In this document: in pieces, positions 16,874-25,088 of the stretch
How positions within the stretch are numbered: the first letter of the stretch is position 1
How the letters are laid out: the number at the start of each line of letters is the position of its first letter
NCBI RefSeq assembly: GCF_039535235.1
Contig: NZ_BAAAWU010000001.1
Span: forward strand, 4,588,001 to 4,652,000
DNA: 64,000 nt
Source of the DNA: Streptomyces roseoviridis
GTDB lineage: Bacteria > Actinomycetota > Actinomycetes > Streptomycetales > Streptomycetaceae
Reading direction: 5' to 3'
Translations under genes and position numbers: made by a program
The notes under the pieces: generated by a model
What the model was told of the DNA's origin: nothing
Database searches by the model: none
Seen by the model: only the letters and a program-made list of their open reading frames with translations

Positions 16874-17390
16874 CCCGCTCATTGGCATCGCGATGGGATC
16901 CGACTCGGACTGGTCCGTGATGGAGGCCGCGGCGCAGGCCCTGGACGAGTTCGAGATCGGGTACGAGGTCAACGTCCTCTCCGCACACCGCATGCCCCGC
17001 GAGATGATCGAGTACGGCGAGCAGGCCGACGGCCGCGGCCTGAAGGCGATCATCGCGGGCGCGGGCGGCGCCGCCCATCTGCCGGGCATGCTCGCCTCCG
17101 TCACCCCGCTGCCGGTCATCGGCGTCCCGGTGCCGCTGAAGTACCTCGACGGCATGGACTCGCTGCTGTCCATCGTGCAGATGCCGGCCGGCGTTCCGGT
17201 CGCCACGGTCTCCGTCGCCGGCGCCCGCAACGCGGGCCTGCTCGCCGCCCGCATCCTCGCGGCGCACGACCCGGAGCTGCGTGCCCGCATGCGGGACTTC
17301 CAGCAGGAGCTCAACGACCAGGCGACCGAAAAGGGCAAGCGGCTCCGGCAGAAGGTCGAGGGCTCGTCCTCCTTCGGGTTCGCGCGGTGA
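16866..17390 (+). CDS. purE: N5-CAIR mutase (PurE)
   Basis: 174-aa class I PurE, rearranging N5-CAIR to CAIR, directly downstream of its substrate producer PurK. The active-site SMGSDSDW-type loop appears as AMGSDSDWSVM and the catalytic His as LSAHRMPREM; the AGAGGAAHLPGMLAS and GVPVPLKYLDGMDSLLSIVQMPAGVPVATV blocks are conserved. TTG start overlaps purK by 8 bp. Its TGA overlaps the next GTG, so the dipeptidase gene is in the same operon. Confidence 0.96.
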   Translation: MSNPLIGIAMGSDSDWSVMEAAAQALDEFEIGYEVNVLSAHRMPREMIEYGEQADGRGLKAIIAGAGGAAHLPGMLASVTPLPVIGVPVPLKYLDGMDSLLSIVQMPAGVPVATVSVAGARNAGLLAARILAAHDPELRARMRDFQQELNDQATEKGKRLRQKVEGSSSFGFAR

Positions 17391-18751
17391 CGTCGGGACG
17401 CGGGGCGGGGCCTGCGGGCTCCGGTGCTCCGCAGGGGCGGGGCGGTGTGACCGGTCCCGTGGCTTCCGGTGGTCCGCAGGGGCAGGGCGGCGTGACCGGC
17501 CCCGTGGCTTCCCACGGCCTCGCGGGTCCGGCCCGGCCGAACGGGCCGGGGGCTCCTTCGGGTCCCGCGGCCGACCGCCTCGCCGAGGCCAGGGAGCTCC
17601 TGGCCTCGGCCCCCGTGGCCGACGGCCACAACGACCTGCCCTGGGCCCTGCGCGAGCACTGCGGCTACGACCTCGACCGGCTCGACATCGCCCGCGACCA
17701 GCGCGGAGCGCTCCACACCGACCTCGCCCGGCTGCGCGCCGGGGGCGTCGGCGCGCAGTTCTGGTCGGTGTACGTGCCCTGCCGGCTCACCGGCGACAAC
17801 GCCGTCAGCGCCACCCTGGAGCAGATCGACGCCGTCGACCGGCTCCTCGCGCGCTACCCGTCCGAGCTCGCGCCCGCGCTGACCGCCGACGACATGGAGC
17901 AGGCCCGCCAGGAGGGCCGGATCGCCTCCCTCAAGGGTGCCGAGGGCGGCCACTCCATCAACAACTCCCTCGCCACCCTGCGCGCGCTGCACACCCTGGG
18001 CGTGCGCTACCTGACGCTCACCCACAACGACAACAACGACTGGGCCGACTCGGCGACCGACGCGCCCCGGGCCGGCGGCCTGACGGCCTTCGGCCGCGAG
18101 GTCGTCCGCGAGATGAACCGCTGCGGCATGCTCGTCGACCTGTCGCACGTCGCCGCCTCGACGATGCGGGACGCCCTGGACACCACCGTCGCGCCGGTGA
18201 TCTTCTCGCACTCCTCGGCGCGCGCGGTCTGCGACCACCCGCGCAACATCCCCGACGACGTGCTGGAGCGGCTGCCCGGCAACGGCGGCGTCGCGATGGC
18301 GACCTTCGTGCCCAAGTTCATCCTCCCCGCCGCCGTCGAGTGGACCGCGCGGGCCGACGACAACCTGCGCGCGCACGGCTTCGACCACCTCGACACCACC
18401 CCGGAGGCGATGCGGCTGCACCGTGCCTTCGAGGCGGAGAACCCGCGCCCGATCGCGACCGCCGCCACGGTCGCCGACCACCTCGACCACATGCGCGAGG
18501 TCGCCGGCGTCGACCACATCGGCATCGGCGGCGACTACGACGGCACCGCGTTCACCCCGGCCGGCCTGGACGACGTCGCCGGCTACCCGAACCTGATCGC
18601 CGAGCTCCTCACCCGCGGCTGGTCCCGCGCCGACCTGGCGAAGCTGACCTGGTCCAACGCGGTGCGGGTGCTGCGCGACGCGGAGGCGGTGGCCCGCGAG
18701 CAGCAGGCGCTGCGCGGCCCGTCCGTCGCGACGATCGCGTCCCTGGACTGA
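17387..18751 (+). CDS. Membrane dipeptidase family peptidase (M19)
   Basis: 454 aa. Zinc dipeptidase of the renal dipeptidase family. Metal ligands are present: VADGHNDLPW (His and Asp), SLKGAEGG (bridging Glu), SHVAASTMRD and IFSHSSARAV (two His), and GIGGDYDGT (Asp). An N-terminal extension of about 65 residues is Gly/Pro-rich and contains a 45-bp imperfect tandem duplication (17423-17467 and 17468-17512), so translation could begin further in. The GTG at 17387 overlaps the purE stop. No signal peptide, so despite the family name it is probably cytoplasmic. The next gene is a degenerate paralog. Confidence 0.9.
   Translation: MTSGRGAGPAGSGAPQGRGGVTGPVASGGPQGQGGVTGPVASHGLAGPARPNGPGAPSGPAADRLAEARELLASAPVADGHNDLPWALREHCGYDLDRLDIARDQRGALHTDLARLRAGGVGAQFWSVYVPCRLTGDNAVSATLEQIDAVDRLLARYPSELAPALTADDMEQARQEGRIASLKGAEGGHSINNSLATLRALHTLGVRYLTLTHNDNNDWADSATDAPRAGGLTAFGREVVREMNRCGMLVDLSHVAASTMRDALDTTVAPVIFSHSSARAVCDHPRNIPDDVLERLPGNGGVAMATFVPKFILPAAVEWTARADDNLRAHGFDHLDTTPEAMRLHRAFEAENPRPIATAATVADHLDHMREVAGVDHIGIGGDYDGTAFTPAGLDDVAGYPNLIAELLTRGWSRADLAKLTWSNAVRVLRDAEAVAREQQALRGPSVATIASLD
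17423..17512 (+). repeat. 45-bp imperfect tandem duplication in dipeptidase N-terminus
   Basis: Two adjacent 45-bp units, each beginning GGTG(C/G)TCCGCAGGGGC and ending CCCGTGGCTTCC, encode a 15-residue Gly/Val/Pro motif (GGVTGPVAS) twice. It lies wholly in the low-complexity extension before the catalytic domain. Confidence 0.85.
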
Positions 18752-18754
18752 CCG

Positions 18755-18784
18755 CCCGCCCGAGCGGGGCCCCGCTCGGGCGGG
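18755..18784. terminator. 30-bp perfect palindrome after the dipeptidase gene
   Basis: CCCGCCCGAGCGGGG is followed directly by its exact reverse complement; the centre is GGGGCCCC. It starts 4 bp after the dipeptidase stop codon and should terminate the purK-purE-dipeptidase transcript. Confidence 0.8.
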
Positions 18785-18933
18785 GCCCCCGCCGCATGCC
18801 CCCGCCGCATGCCCCGGACGACCCGCGGGCGATCCCGCGGACGGTCCCCCGGACGGTCCAGTCCACCGCGACCGTGCGCCGGGCGGGTGACACGGTGGTC
18901 CGTACTGCCTCAGGAGTACGGAGTGAGTCACCC

Positions 18934-19836
18934 ATGGCAGATCTGCTGGACGATCCCCCCACCACGCCGTGCGGCGACCCCGGTGCTCCCGGACGGGCCC
19001 GGCCCCCGCTCGCGGCCTGCCCGGTCTTCGAGGGACACACGGAACCGCCCCGCCGAACGGGCCCCGACCCCGGCCCGGACCGGGATCCGGACCCGGACGA
19101 CCTTCCGGTACGGGCCCCGGAGACCGGGGCCCAGTTCTGGTCCCTCCACGTGGACGCCGACGACAGCGTGCTCGCCACCCTGCGCCGGATCGACGCGGCC
19201 CGGACGCTCGTGGCGGCCTGCCCCGAGGAGCTGCGCCTCGCGCACTCCACCTCGGAGATCGAGCACGCCCGCAACTGCGGCCGGGTCGCCGTGCTGCTGG
19301 GGCCGGTGAGCTGGGCGGCGGTCGGCGGTTCTGCCGCGGTCCTGCGGGCCTACCACGCGCTGGGGGTCCGCGTGGTCGGCCTCGACCGCTTCGACGGCTT
19401 CGCCCGCGAGGCGGTACGGGAGATGAACCGCCTCGGCCTCCTCGTCGACCTCGCCGGGGCCGACGCCGACACCGTCCGCCAGACCCTCGCCGTGAGCCGG
19501 GCCCCGGTCGTCCTCACCCGCGCGGAACCGGACGGCATGCCGGACGAGGTGCTGCGGCTGCTGGGGGAGAAGGGCGGCGTCTGCATGGTCCCGGTCACCC
19601 CGGACGAGGCCGCGACGGCCGACCGCCTGGACCGCGTCCGCACCCTCGCGGGCCCCGGAGCCCTCGGCCTGTCCGGCCCCGAGTCCCCCGCCACCGGCTA
19701 CGGCCCCCTCTTCGCGGAGCTCCTCCGCCGCGACTGGCCGTCGGCCGACCTGATCGCCCTCTCCCACGGCAACGCGACCCGTGCCCTCCGGGAGACGGAG
19801 TTCCGCGCGAGGGCGACCCGCCTGAAGACGCCCTAG
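18934..19836 (+). CDS. Degenerate M19 dipeptidase paralog lacking metal ligands
   Basis: 300 aa. The order of landmarks follows the dipeptidase upstream: GAQFWSLHVDADDSVLATLRRIDA against GAQFWSVYVPCRLTGDNAVSATLEQIDA, AREAVREMNRLGLLVDLAGA against GREVVREMNRCGMLVDLSHV, LPGNGG-like LLGEKGGVCMVPV, and the ending GPLFAELLRRDWPSADLIALSHGNATRALRETE. The catalytic residues are gone: DGHND becomes FEGHTEPP, the bridging Glu is lost (VLLGPVSWA), HSSAR becomes TRAEPDG and GGDYDG becomes LSGPESP. ATG 18934 has CGGAG about 10 nt upstream. It is intact and in frame, so probably a non-catalytic protein rather than a pseudogene. Confidence 0.8.
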   Translation: MADLLDDPPTTPCGDPGAPGRARPPLAACPVFEGHTEPPRRTGPDPGPDRDPDPDDLPVRAPETGAQFWSLHVDADDSVLATLRRIDAARTLVAACPEELRLAHSTSEIEHARNCGRVAVLLGPVSWAAVGGSAAVLRAYHALGVRVVGLDRFDGFAREAVREMNRLGLLVDLAGADADTVRQTLAVSRAPVVLTRAEPDGMPDEVLRLLGEKGGVCMVPVTPDEAATADRLDRVRTLAGPGALGLSGPESPATGYGPLFAELLRRDWPSADLIALSHGNATRALRETEFRARATRLKTP

Positions 19837-20048
19837 CCACCGGGCCCGGTACGGGGACGGCCATCACGGGAGCCCGACCCGGACCTGGACCTCGGGACCC
19901 CGCTGCCCCGCTGCCCCGCGTGGGGCGGCTTCCGCTCGCCCAGAGCAGCACGCGCCCCTCACCTGTGCCTATGCCCGCCGGGGCCGCGCCCGTGCCGTGT
20001 GGCCTCTGCCTCGCGGGGCCGCCGGCCGTCGCCCCCCCGCCCCGGCCC

Positions 20049-21386
20049 TCAGGCCCGCGGGCGCCCCATCGCCCGGTACGTCCAGCCCGCCTCGCGCCAC
20101 CGTGCCGGGTCCAGCGCGTTGCGGCCGTCCAGGATGACCGGGGAGGCGGCGGCCTCCGCCAGCTCCGCGGGGTCGAGCGCGTCACGGAACTCGCGCCACT
20201 CGGTCAGGTGGAGCACCACGTCCGCGCCCCGGACCGCGTCGAGGGCCGAGTCCGCGTAGCCGAGGGTGGGGAAGAGGCGGCGGGCGTTGTCCATGCCCTT
20301 GGGGTCGTAGACGGTGACCTGGCCGCCCTGGAGGTGGATCTGGCCGGCCACGTTCAGCGCGGGCGAGTCGCGGACGTCGTCCGAGTCCGGCTTGAAGGTG
20401 GCGCCGAGCACCGCCACCCGCTTGCCGAGGAAGCCGCCGCCGAGCGCCTCGCGGGCCATCTCCACCATGGACGCGCGGCGCCGCATGTTGATGGAGTCGA
20501 TCTCGCGCAGGAACGTGAGCGCCTGGTCGGCGCCCAGCTCGCCGGCCCGGGCCATGAACGCCCGGATGTCCTTCGGCAGGCAGCCGCCGCCGAAGCCGAT
20601 GCCGGCCCGCAGGAACTTGCTGCCGATCCGCTCGTCGTGCCCGATCGCCTCGGCGAGCTTGACGACGTCGCCGCCCGCCGCCTCGCACACCTCGGCCATT
20701 GCGTTGATGAAGGAGATCTTGGTGGCGAGGAAGGAGTTGGCGGACGTCTTCACCAGTTCGGCCGTCGGGTAGTCGGTGACGACGAAGGGCGAGCCCTCGC
20801 CCACCGGCACCGCGTACACCTCGCGCAGCGTCTTCTCGGCCCGCTCCCCGCTCGCGCCCGCGGGCACGCCGACCACGATCCGGTCGGGATGCAGGGTGTC
20901 CCGCACGGCGAAGCCCTCGCGCAGGAACTCGGGGTTCCAGGCGAGGTCGACGCCCTCCGGCAGCACGGCGGCGAGCCGCCCGGCGGAGCCGACGGGCACG
21001 GTCGACTTGCCCACGACGAGCGAGCCCTCGCGGACCACGGCGGCCAGCGAGGCGAAGGCGGCGTCGACGTGGCTCATGTCGCACGCGTACTCGCCGTGCT
21101 TCTGCGGGGTGTTCACGCAGACGAAGTGGACGTCGCCGAAGGCGCCGACCTCCTCCCAGGAGGTCGTGAACCGCAGCCGCCCGCTGGAGCCCTCGATGCC
21201 CGCGACGTGCCGCGCGAGGAGTTCCTCCAGACCCGGCTCGTACATGGGGACGCGGCCGGCCGCGAGCAGTTCGATCTTCTCGGGTACGACGTCGAGGCCG
21301 AGGACCTCGAAGCCCAGCTCCGCCATGGCCGCGGCGTGGGTGGCGCCGAGGTAGCCGGTGCCGATCACGGTGATCTTGAGGGCCAT
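20049..21386 (-). CDS. UDP-glucose/GDP-mannose dehydrogenase family protein
   Basis: 445-aa NAD-dependent sugar-nucleotide 6-dehydrogenase, most likely oxidising UDP-glucose to UDP-glucuronate. The Rossmann motif is ITVIGTGYLG (residues 5-14), the conserved STVPVGSAGRL and NPEFLREGFAV follow, and the catalytic Cys269 sits in GFGGGCLPKDIRA. The C-terminal UDP-binding domain contains VLGATFKPDSDDVRDSPAL and TEWREFRDAL. ATG 21386 was chosen because GGAG lies 5 nt upstream and the family N-terminus begins there. It is monocistronic and divergent from the acyl-CoA dehydrogenase. Product could feed envelope polysaccharide made by the neighbouring glycosyltransferases. Confidence 0.92.
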   Translation of the reverse strand: MALKITVIGTGYLGATHAAAMAELGFEVLGLDVVPEKIELLAAGRVPMYEPGLEELLARHVAGIEGSSGRLRFTTSWEEVGAFGDVHFVCVNTPQKHGEYACDMSHVDAAFASLAAVVREGSLVVGKSTVPVGSAGRLAAVLPEGVDLAWNPEFLREGFAVRDTLHPDRIVVGVPAGASGERAEKTLREVYAVPVGEGSPFVVTDYPTAELVKTSANSFLATKISFINAMAEVCEAAGGDVVKLAEAIGHDERIGSKFLRAGIGFGGGCLPKDIRAFMARAGELGADQALTFLREIDSINMRRRASMVEMAREALGGGFLGKRVAVLGATFKPDSDDVRDSPALNVAGQIHLQGGQVTVYDPKGMDNARRLFPTLGYADSALDAVRGADVVLHLTEWREFRDALDPAELAEAAASPVILDGRNALDPARWREAGWTYRAMGRPRA

Positions 21387-21480
21387 GCGGACTCCAGTGG
21401 CTCCGTTGAGGGTCGGGCGGAATGCCTGCCCGAGCATAGTCGGGGCCTGGATCGGGACCCTGTCACGCCCTACCATTTGG

Positions 21481-21500
21481 GTTACTTAACGGTAGTTAGC
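21481..21500. promoter_or_regulatory. Candidate operator TAAC-N4-GTTA before acyl-CoA dehydrogenase
   Basis: The A/T-richer segment GTTACTTAACGGTAGTTAGC contains the inverted repeat TAAC (21487-21490) / GTTA (21495-21498) and overlaps the expected transcription start region, with TACCAT at 21471-21476 as a possible -10. Such islands before acyl-CoA dehydrogenase genes are often TetR/FadR-type operators. The regulator is not in the window. Confidence 0.35.
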
Positions 21501-21514
21501 AAGCGTGGGAGTGA

Positions 21515-22678
21515 ATGAGCGTGGGCGGATCCGCCGATTTCGACCTGTATCGCCCGTCGGAGGAGCACGACATGCTCCGTGAGACGGTCCGTGCGCTGGC
21601 GGAGGCGAAGATCGCGCCGTTCGCCGCGGCGGTGGACGAGGAGGGCCGGTTCCCCCAGGAGGCCCTGGAGGCGCTGGTCGCGGCCGACCTGCACGCGGTG
21701 CACGTGCCGGAGACCTACGGCGGCGCGGGCGCGGACGCGCTGGCCACGGTGATCGTGATCGAGGAGGTGGCCCGTGCCTGCGGTTCCTCCTCGCTGATCC
21801 CGGCCGTGAACAAGCTGGGCTCGCTGCCGGTGATCCTGTCCGGCTCGGAGGAGCTGAAGAAGAAGTACCTCGGCCCGCTGGCCAAGGGCGACGCGATGTT
21901 CTCCTACTGCCTGTCCGAGCCGGACGCCGGCTCCGACGCGGCCGGGATGAAGACCCGCGCCGTGCGCGACGGCGACCACTGGATCCTCAACGGCGTCAAG
22001 CGGTGGATCACCAACGCCGGCGTGTCGCAGTACTACACCGTGATGGCCGTCACCGACCCCGAGAAGCGGTCCAAGGGCATCAGCGCCTTCGTGGTGGAGA
22101 AGGACGACGAGGGCGTGTCTTTCGGCGCCCCGGAGAAGAAGCTCGGCATCAAGGGCTCCCCGACCCGCGAGGTCTACCTCGACAACGTCCGCATCCCCGC
22201 CGACCGCATGATCGGCGCCGAGGGCACCGGCTTCGCCACCGCGATGAAGACCCTCGACCACACCCGCATCACCATCGCCGCCCAGGCCATCGGCATCGCC
22301 CAGGGCGCCCTCGACTACGCCAAGGGCTACGTCACCGAGCGCAAGCAGTTCGGCAAGCCCATCGCCGACTTCCAGGGTGTGCAGTTCATGCTCGCCGACA
22401 TGGCCATGAAGCTCGAAGCCGCCCGCCAGCTCACCTACGCCGCCGCCGCCAAGTCCGAACGCGTCGACGGCGACCTGACCTTCTTCGGCGCCGCCGCCAA
22501 GTGCTTCGCCTCCGACGTCGCCATGGAGGTCACCACCGACGCCGTCCAGCTCCTCGGCGGCTACGGCTACACCCGCGACTACCCCGTCGAGCGCATGATG
22601 CGCGACGCCAAGATCACCCAGATCTACGAAGGCACCAACCAGGTCCAGCGCATCGTCATGGCCCGCAACCTCCCGTAG
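21515..22678 (+). CDS. Acyl-CoA dehydrogenase
   Basis: 387-aa FAD enzyme introducing a trans-2 double bond into an acyl-CoA. N-terminal helical domain (RETVRALAEAKIAPFAAAVDEEGRFP), the FAD-contact block YCLSEPDAGSDAAGMKTRA, the WITNAG beta segment, and the C-terminal bundle with RKQFGKPIADFQ, QLLGGYGYTRDYPVERMMRDAKITQIYEGTNQ. The Glu of YEGT is at the position of the catalytic base in short/medium-chain enzymes. GGGAG lies 3-7 nt before the ATG. A strong hairpin follows. Substrate chain length cannot be judged. Confidence 0.94.
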   Translation: MSVGGSADFDLYRPSEEHDMLRETVRALAEAKIAPFAAAVDEEGRFPQEALEALVAADLHAVHVPETYGGAGADALATVIVIEEVARACGSSSLIPAVNKLGSLPVILSGSEELKKKYLGPLAKGDAMFSYCLSEPDAGSDAAGMKTRAVRDGDHWILNGVKRWITNAGVSQYYTVMAVTDPEKRSKGISAFVVEKDDEGVSFGAPEKKLGIKGSPTREVYLDNVRIPADRMIGAEGTGFATAMKTLDHTRITIAAQAIGIAQGALDYAKGYVTERKQFGKPIADFQGVQFMLADMAMKLEAARQLTYAAAAKSERVDGDLTFFGAAAKCFASDVAMEVTTDAVQLLGGYGYTRDYPVERMMRDAKITQIYEGTNQVQRIVMARNLP

Positions 22679-22696
22679 TCGCCCCACGGCAGCACA

Positions 22697-22726
22697 GGGC
22701 CCCCGGCACGAAAGCGCCGGGGGCCC
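22697..22726. terminator. Bidirectional terminator after acyl-CoA dehydrogenase
   Basis: GGGCCCCCGGC (22697-22707) pairs exactly with GCCGGGGGCCC (22716-22726) around an 8-nt loop. It separates the dehydrogenase (plus) from the lipoprotein gene (minus, stop at 22741). Confidence 0.85.
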
Positions 22727-22740
22727 CGAGCCGTCCGGAA

Positions 22741-23268
22741 CTAGTCGACCTTCTCGCCCTCCGGCACCTGGTAGCAGCCGGAGGTGAGGAACACGTTGAG
22801 GTTCGGCCGGGCGTCCTTCGCGAAGTGGGCGATCTTGACCCCGTACTTCTTCGCGTCGTTGTCCGCGGTGATCGTGAGGTTCTGGTTCTTGCTGTTGTCG
22901 GGGCCGTAGCCGACGATCTTCCAGCCGTGCTTCGGCATCTCCTCCTTGAGCCGCTCCATGACGCCGTCGAGCTGCTCGGGAGAGGCGGGGGTGAAGGTCC
23001 ACGGGTGGAAGACCGTGAAGTACTTCTCCGGGTCCTTGCCCGAGCACTCCATGACGCCGGCCCTGGTCTTGGTCGTCGTGCCCTTCAGACCGATCAGGTC
23101 GAAGAGCTCGCTGGAGATCTTCTCCGCCTGGTCGGCCGCCTGACTCGTGGTGCTGGTGCCCGCGGACGGGAGGCTGTCGGACTCGTTGGTGTCAGTCATG
23201 CTGCATCCGGTGAGGGTCGTGAGGACGAGGGACGCCAGGAGCGCGGACGCACCCGGTTTGATCTTCAT
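22741..23268 (-). CDS. Small exported lipoprotein, 175 aa
   Basis: Signal peptide with lipobox LTGC (Cys22), so the mature protein is lipid-anchored on the outer face of the membrane. Mature residues: a Ser/Thr-rich linker, a helix around DQAEKISSELFDLIG, then a mixed alpha/beta domain with ECSGKDPEKYFTVFHPWTF and a terminal VFLTSGCYQVPEG; two Cys could form a disulfide. No enzyme family recognised. It starts at the base before the hydrolase stop, so it is the last gene of a three-gene operon with a WXG-like protein and an alpha/beta hydrolase. A chaperone or immunity-like role for the hydrolase is possible but unproven. Confidence 0.8.
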   Translation of the reverse strand: MKIKPGASALLASLVLTTLTGCSMTDTNESDSLPSAGTSTTSQAADQAEKISSELFDLIGLKGTTTKTRAGVMECSGKDPEKYFTVFHPWTFTPASPEQLDGVMERLKEEMPKHGWKIVGYGPDNSKNQNLTITADNDAKKYGVKIAHFAKDARPNLNVFLTSGCYQVPEGEKVD

Positions 23269-25080
23269 CTAGCGCACTCCTGGCGTGGGGTTCGGTGGCG
23301 GCTTCAGGTTCGCGTCGTCGCCCTTGCCGGCGACCACGAGACCCTGGTTCCGAAGGCTCTCGGTGCCTTCCTTCCAGTAGTCACTGTGGCCTTCGGTGTC
23401 CGTGGCGAGCTGGTTGGCGCCGAAACGCGCGTCACTGGGGATCGTCCACGGTCCGTCCCAGTCGGTCCCGCCGTGTCCGAACCGGCCGACGTCCGGGACG
23501 ATGTCCCCCTTGGCCTCCTGGTTCCAGACATGGCCCTTGGGCACGTCCATCTGCTCGGCCTTGGGCACCTGTACACCGGGGCTGCCCGCCAGGATCACGT
23601 CGTCCGCGTTCAGATCGCCCTGCCGGGCCGCCGAGCCGATCAGGGTCGTGCCGTACGAGTGGCCGATCGCCGTCCGGTGCGGGTCCGAGTCGACCGCGCG
23701 CGACGCGTCGAGGCCGTCCATGAAGCGGTTGTACGCCGGGGCGCCGTCATTGGCGTAGTGGCTGAAAGGGGCGTCCTTGACGATGTCCTGGGGGGCGTCG
23801 TAACCGAGCCAGGTGATGGTGGAGACCGCGCCGTTGTTCTGGGCGTCGGCCACCCGCCAGACGTTCTCCATGCGGGTGATGTCCCCACCGATGCTGCCGA
23901 TGTTCGAGGTCGTCCCCGGCACGTAGACCGCCTGGTGGGCAGCCGTGTCGGGGTTGCCGTTGGCGACGATCGCCCGGCCGTTGCCGTCCGGGTTGAAGCC
24001 GAGCAGATACGCCTCGGGCAGACCCCGCTCACCCGTCCGGTCGAAGCGCGCCTGGATGGCGTTCATGCCGTTCAGGGACTTGTTGAGCTGCTCGTAGCGG
24101 TCCCCGTACTGCCGGTGCCACTCCATCCACTCGTCGGTGTGCACCTTGACCGGGAACCTCCCCGCGGTGATCCAGGTCCACTCGTTGGCCGGCGGCTTCG
24201 GAATGGAGTTCAGCTCCGTCTGGTACTGGCCGTGCTTCTCCGCGAGGACGGTCCGGTTGGCCTCGTCGCGGACCGGCGACGGCAGGCCGTCCAGCGCGCC
24301 CACGGCCTCGGGCCGCAGGGACAGCCACGCCGACTGCTGCTCCTCGGTGAGCCCCTTCCACCACGAGGCGTTGTCCTTGGGGCTGCCGTCCTTGGGCGGC
24401 TGGGGCAGGGAGGCGAGGTAGCTGTTGCCCGCCTCGCGGACCCCGCCCATGTCCGACTGGGCGTCGGCCCAGTCCCCGGCCGAGACCTTCAGGTCGTCGT
24501 CCGCCTTCAGCGCCCGCAGCTTGGGCGCCCACCGGGTGTCGGCGTCCGTCGCCTCCTTCAGCGCCTCGGCGATCCGGTCCGCGTAGGCGAGGGCCTTGCC
24601 GTAGTGCGGGTTCGGGTGGATGGCGACCGCCTGGCGTTCCAGGGCGTGCGACGTGGCACCGCCGCCACCCGCGCTCCCGGTCACGGTCCCGCCGTCGGCC
24701 GCCTTCTCGGCGCCGGGCTTCGCGCCGGCCGGGAAGCTGACCGAGCCGTCCGGGTTCACCGTGCACTGGTCGGCCTGGGCGTCGGCGATCGCCGCCTCCA
24801 GCTTCCGCTTGGCCGCCGCCATGTCGAAGGCGAAGCCGTTCAGGGCGGTGCTCACCAGGCCACATTCGGTCTGCGCGTAGTGGAAGTTCTTCGACAGGTC
24901 CGCGAGCTCGGTCAGGGCGGCCTTCGCGGCCTCGCCCTCCAGCTGGGCCCGGATGCCCGCGGCGATCCGGTTGTCGATCGTGTCCTTGGCCGTCATGGCC
25001 ATGGTGCCGACGGCCCGGTAGCCGTCCGCGGCCTCTTCGTACTCCGACGGCTTGAAGCCCTTCAGGGTCTGGAGATCCAC
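23269..25080 (-). CDS. Alpha/beta hydrolase (DUF1023) with WXG-like helical N-terminus
   Basis: About 600 aa. The first 130 residues are helical (YEEAADGYRAVGTMAMTAKDTIDNRIAAGIRAQLEGEAAK and so on), like the N-terminal bundles of proteins that accompany ESX substrates. A linker and further helices lead to a DUF1023 hydrolase domain of roughly 250 residues: the nucleophile elbow GHSYGTT, preceded by STITWLGYDAPQ, and later VWNQEAKGDIVPDVGRFG with likely acid/base residues. GTG 25092 overlaps the upstream stop but has no room for a ribosome site; GTG 25080 has GGGAGG 11 nt before it and is preferred. No signal peptide, so export would need ESX or another route. Target unknown. Confidence 0.82.
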   Translation of the reverse strand: MDLQTLKGFKPSEYEEAADGYRAVGTMAMTAKDTIDNRIAAGIRAQLEGEAAKAALTELADLSKNFHYAQTECGLVSTALNGFAFDMAAAKRKLEAAIADAQADQCTVNPDGSVSFPAGAKPGAEKAADGGTVTGSAGGGGATSHALERQAVAIHPNPHYGKALAYADRIAEALKEATDADTRWAPKLRALKADDDLKVSAGDWADAQSDMGGVREAGNSYLASLPQPPKDGSPKDNASWWKGLTEEQQSAWLSLRPEAVGALDGLPSPVRDEANRTVLAEKHGQYQTELNSIPKPPANEWTWITAGRFPVKVHTDEWMEWHRQYGDRYEQLNKSLNGMNAIQARFDRTGERGLPEAYLLGFNPDGNGRAIVANGNPDTAAHQAVYVPGTTSNIGSIGGDITRMENVWRVADAQNNGAVSTITWLGYDAPQDIVKDAPFSHYANDGAPAYNRFMDGLDASRAVDSDPHRTAIGHSYGTTLIGSAARQGDLNADDVILAGSPGVQVPKAEQMDVPKGHVWNQEAKGDIVPDVGRFGHGGTDWDGPWTIPSDARFGANQLATDTEGHSDYWKEGTESLRNQGLVVAGKGDDANLKPPPNPTPGVR

Positions 25081-25088
25081 GGCGGCGC

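Noticed and set aside
15533..18931. Open minus-strand frame of 1,132 codons opposite purK, purE and the dipeptidase gene
   Set aside because: It lies antisense to three genes with unmistakable family motifs and translates to Arg/Gly/Val/Asp filler with no domain; it is open only because stops are rare at this GC content.
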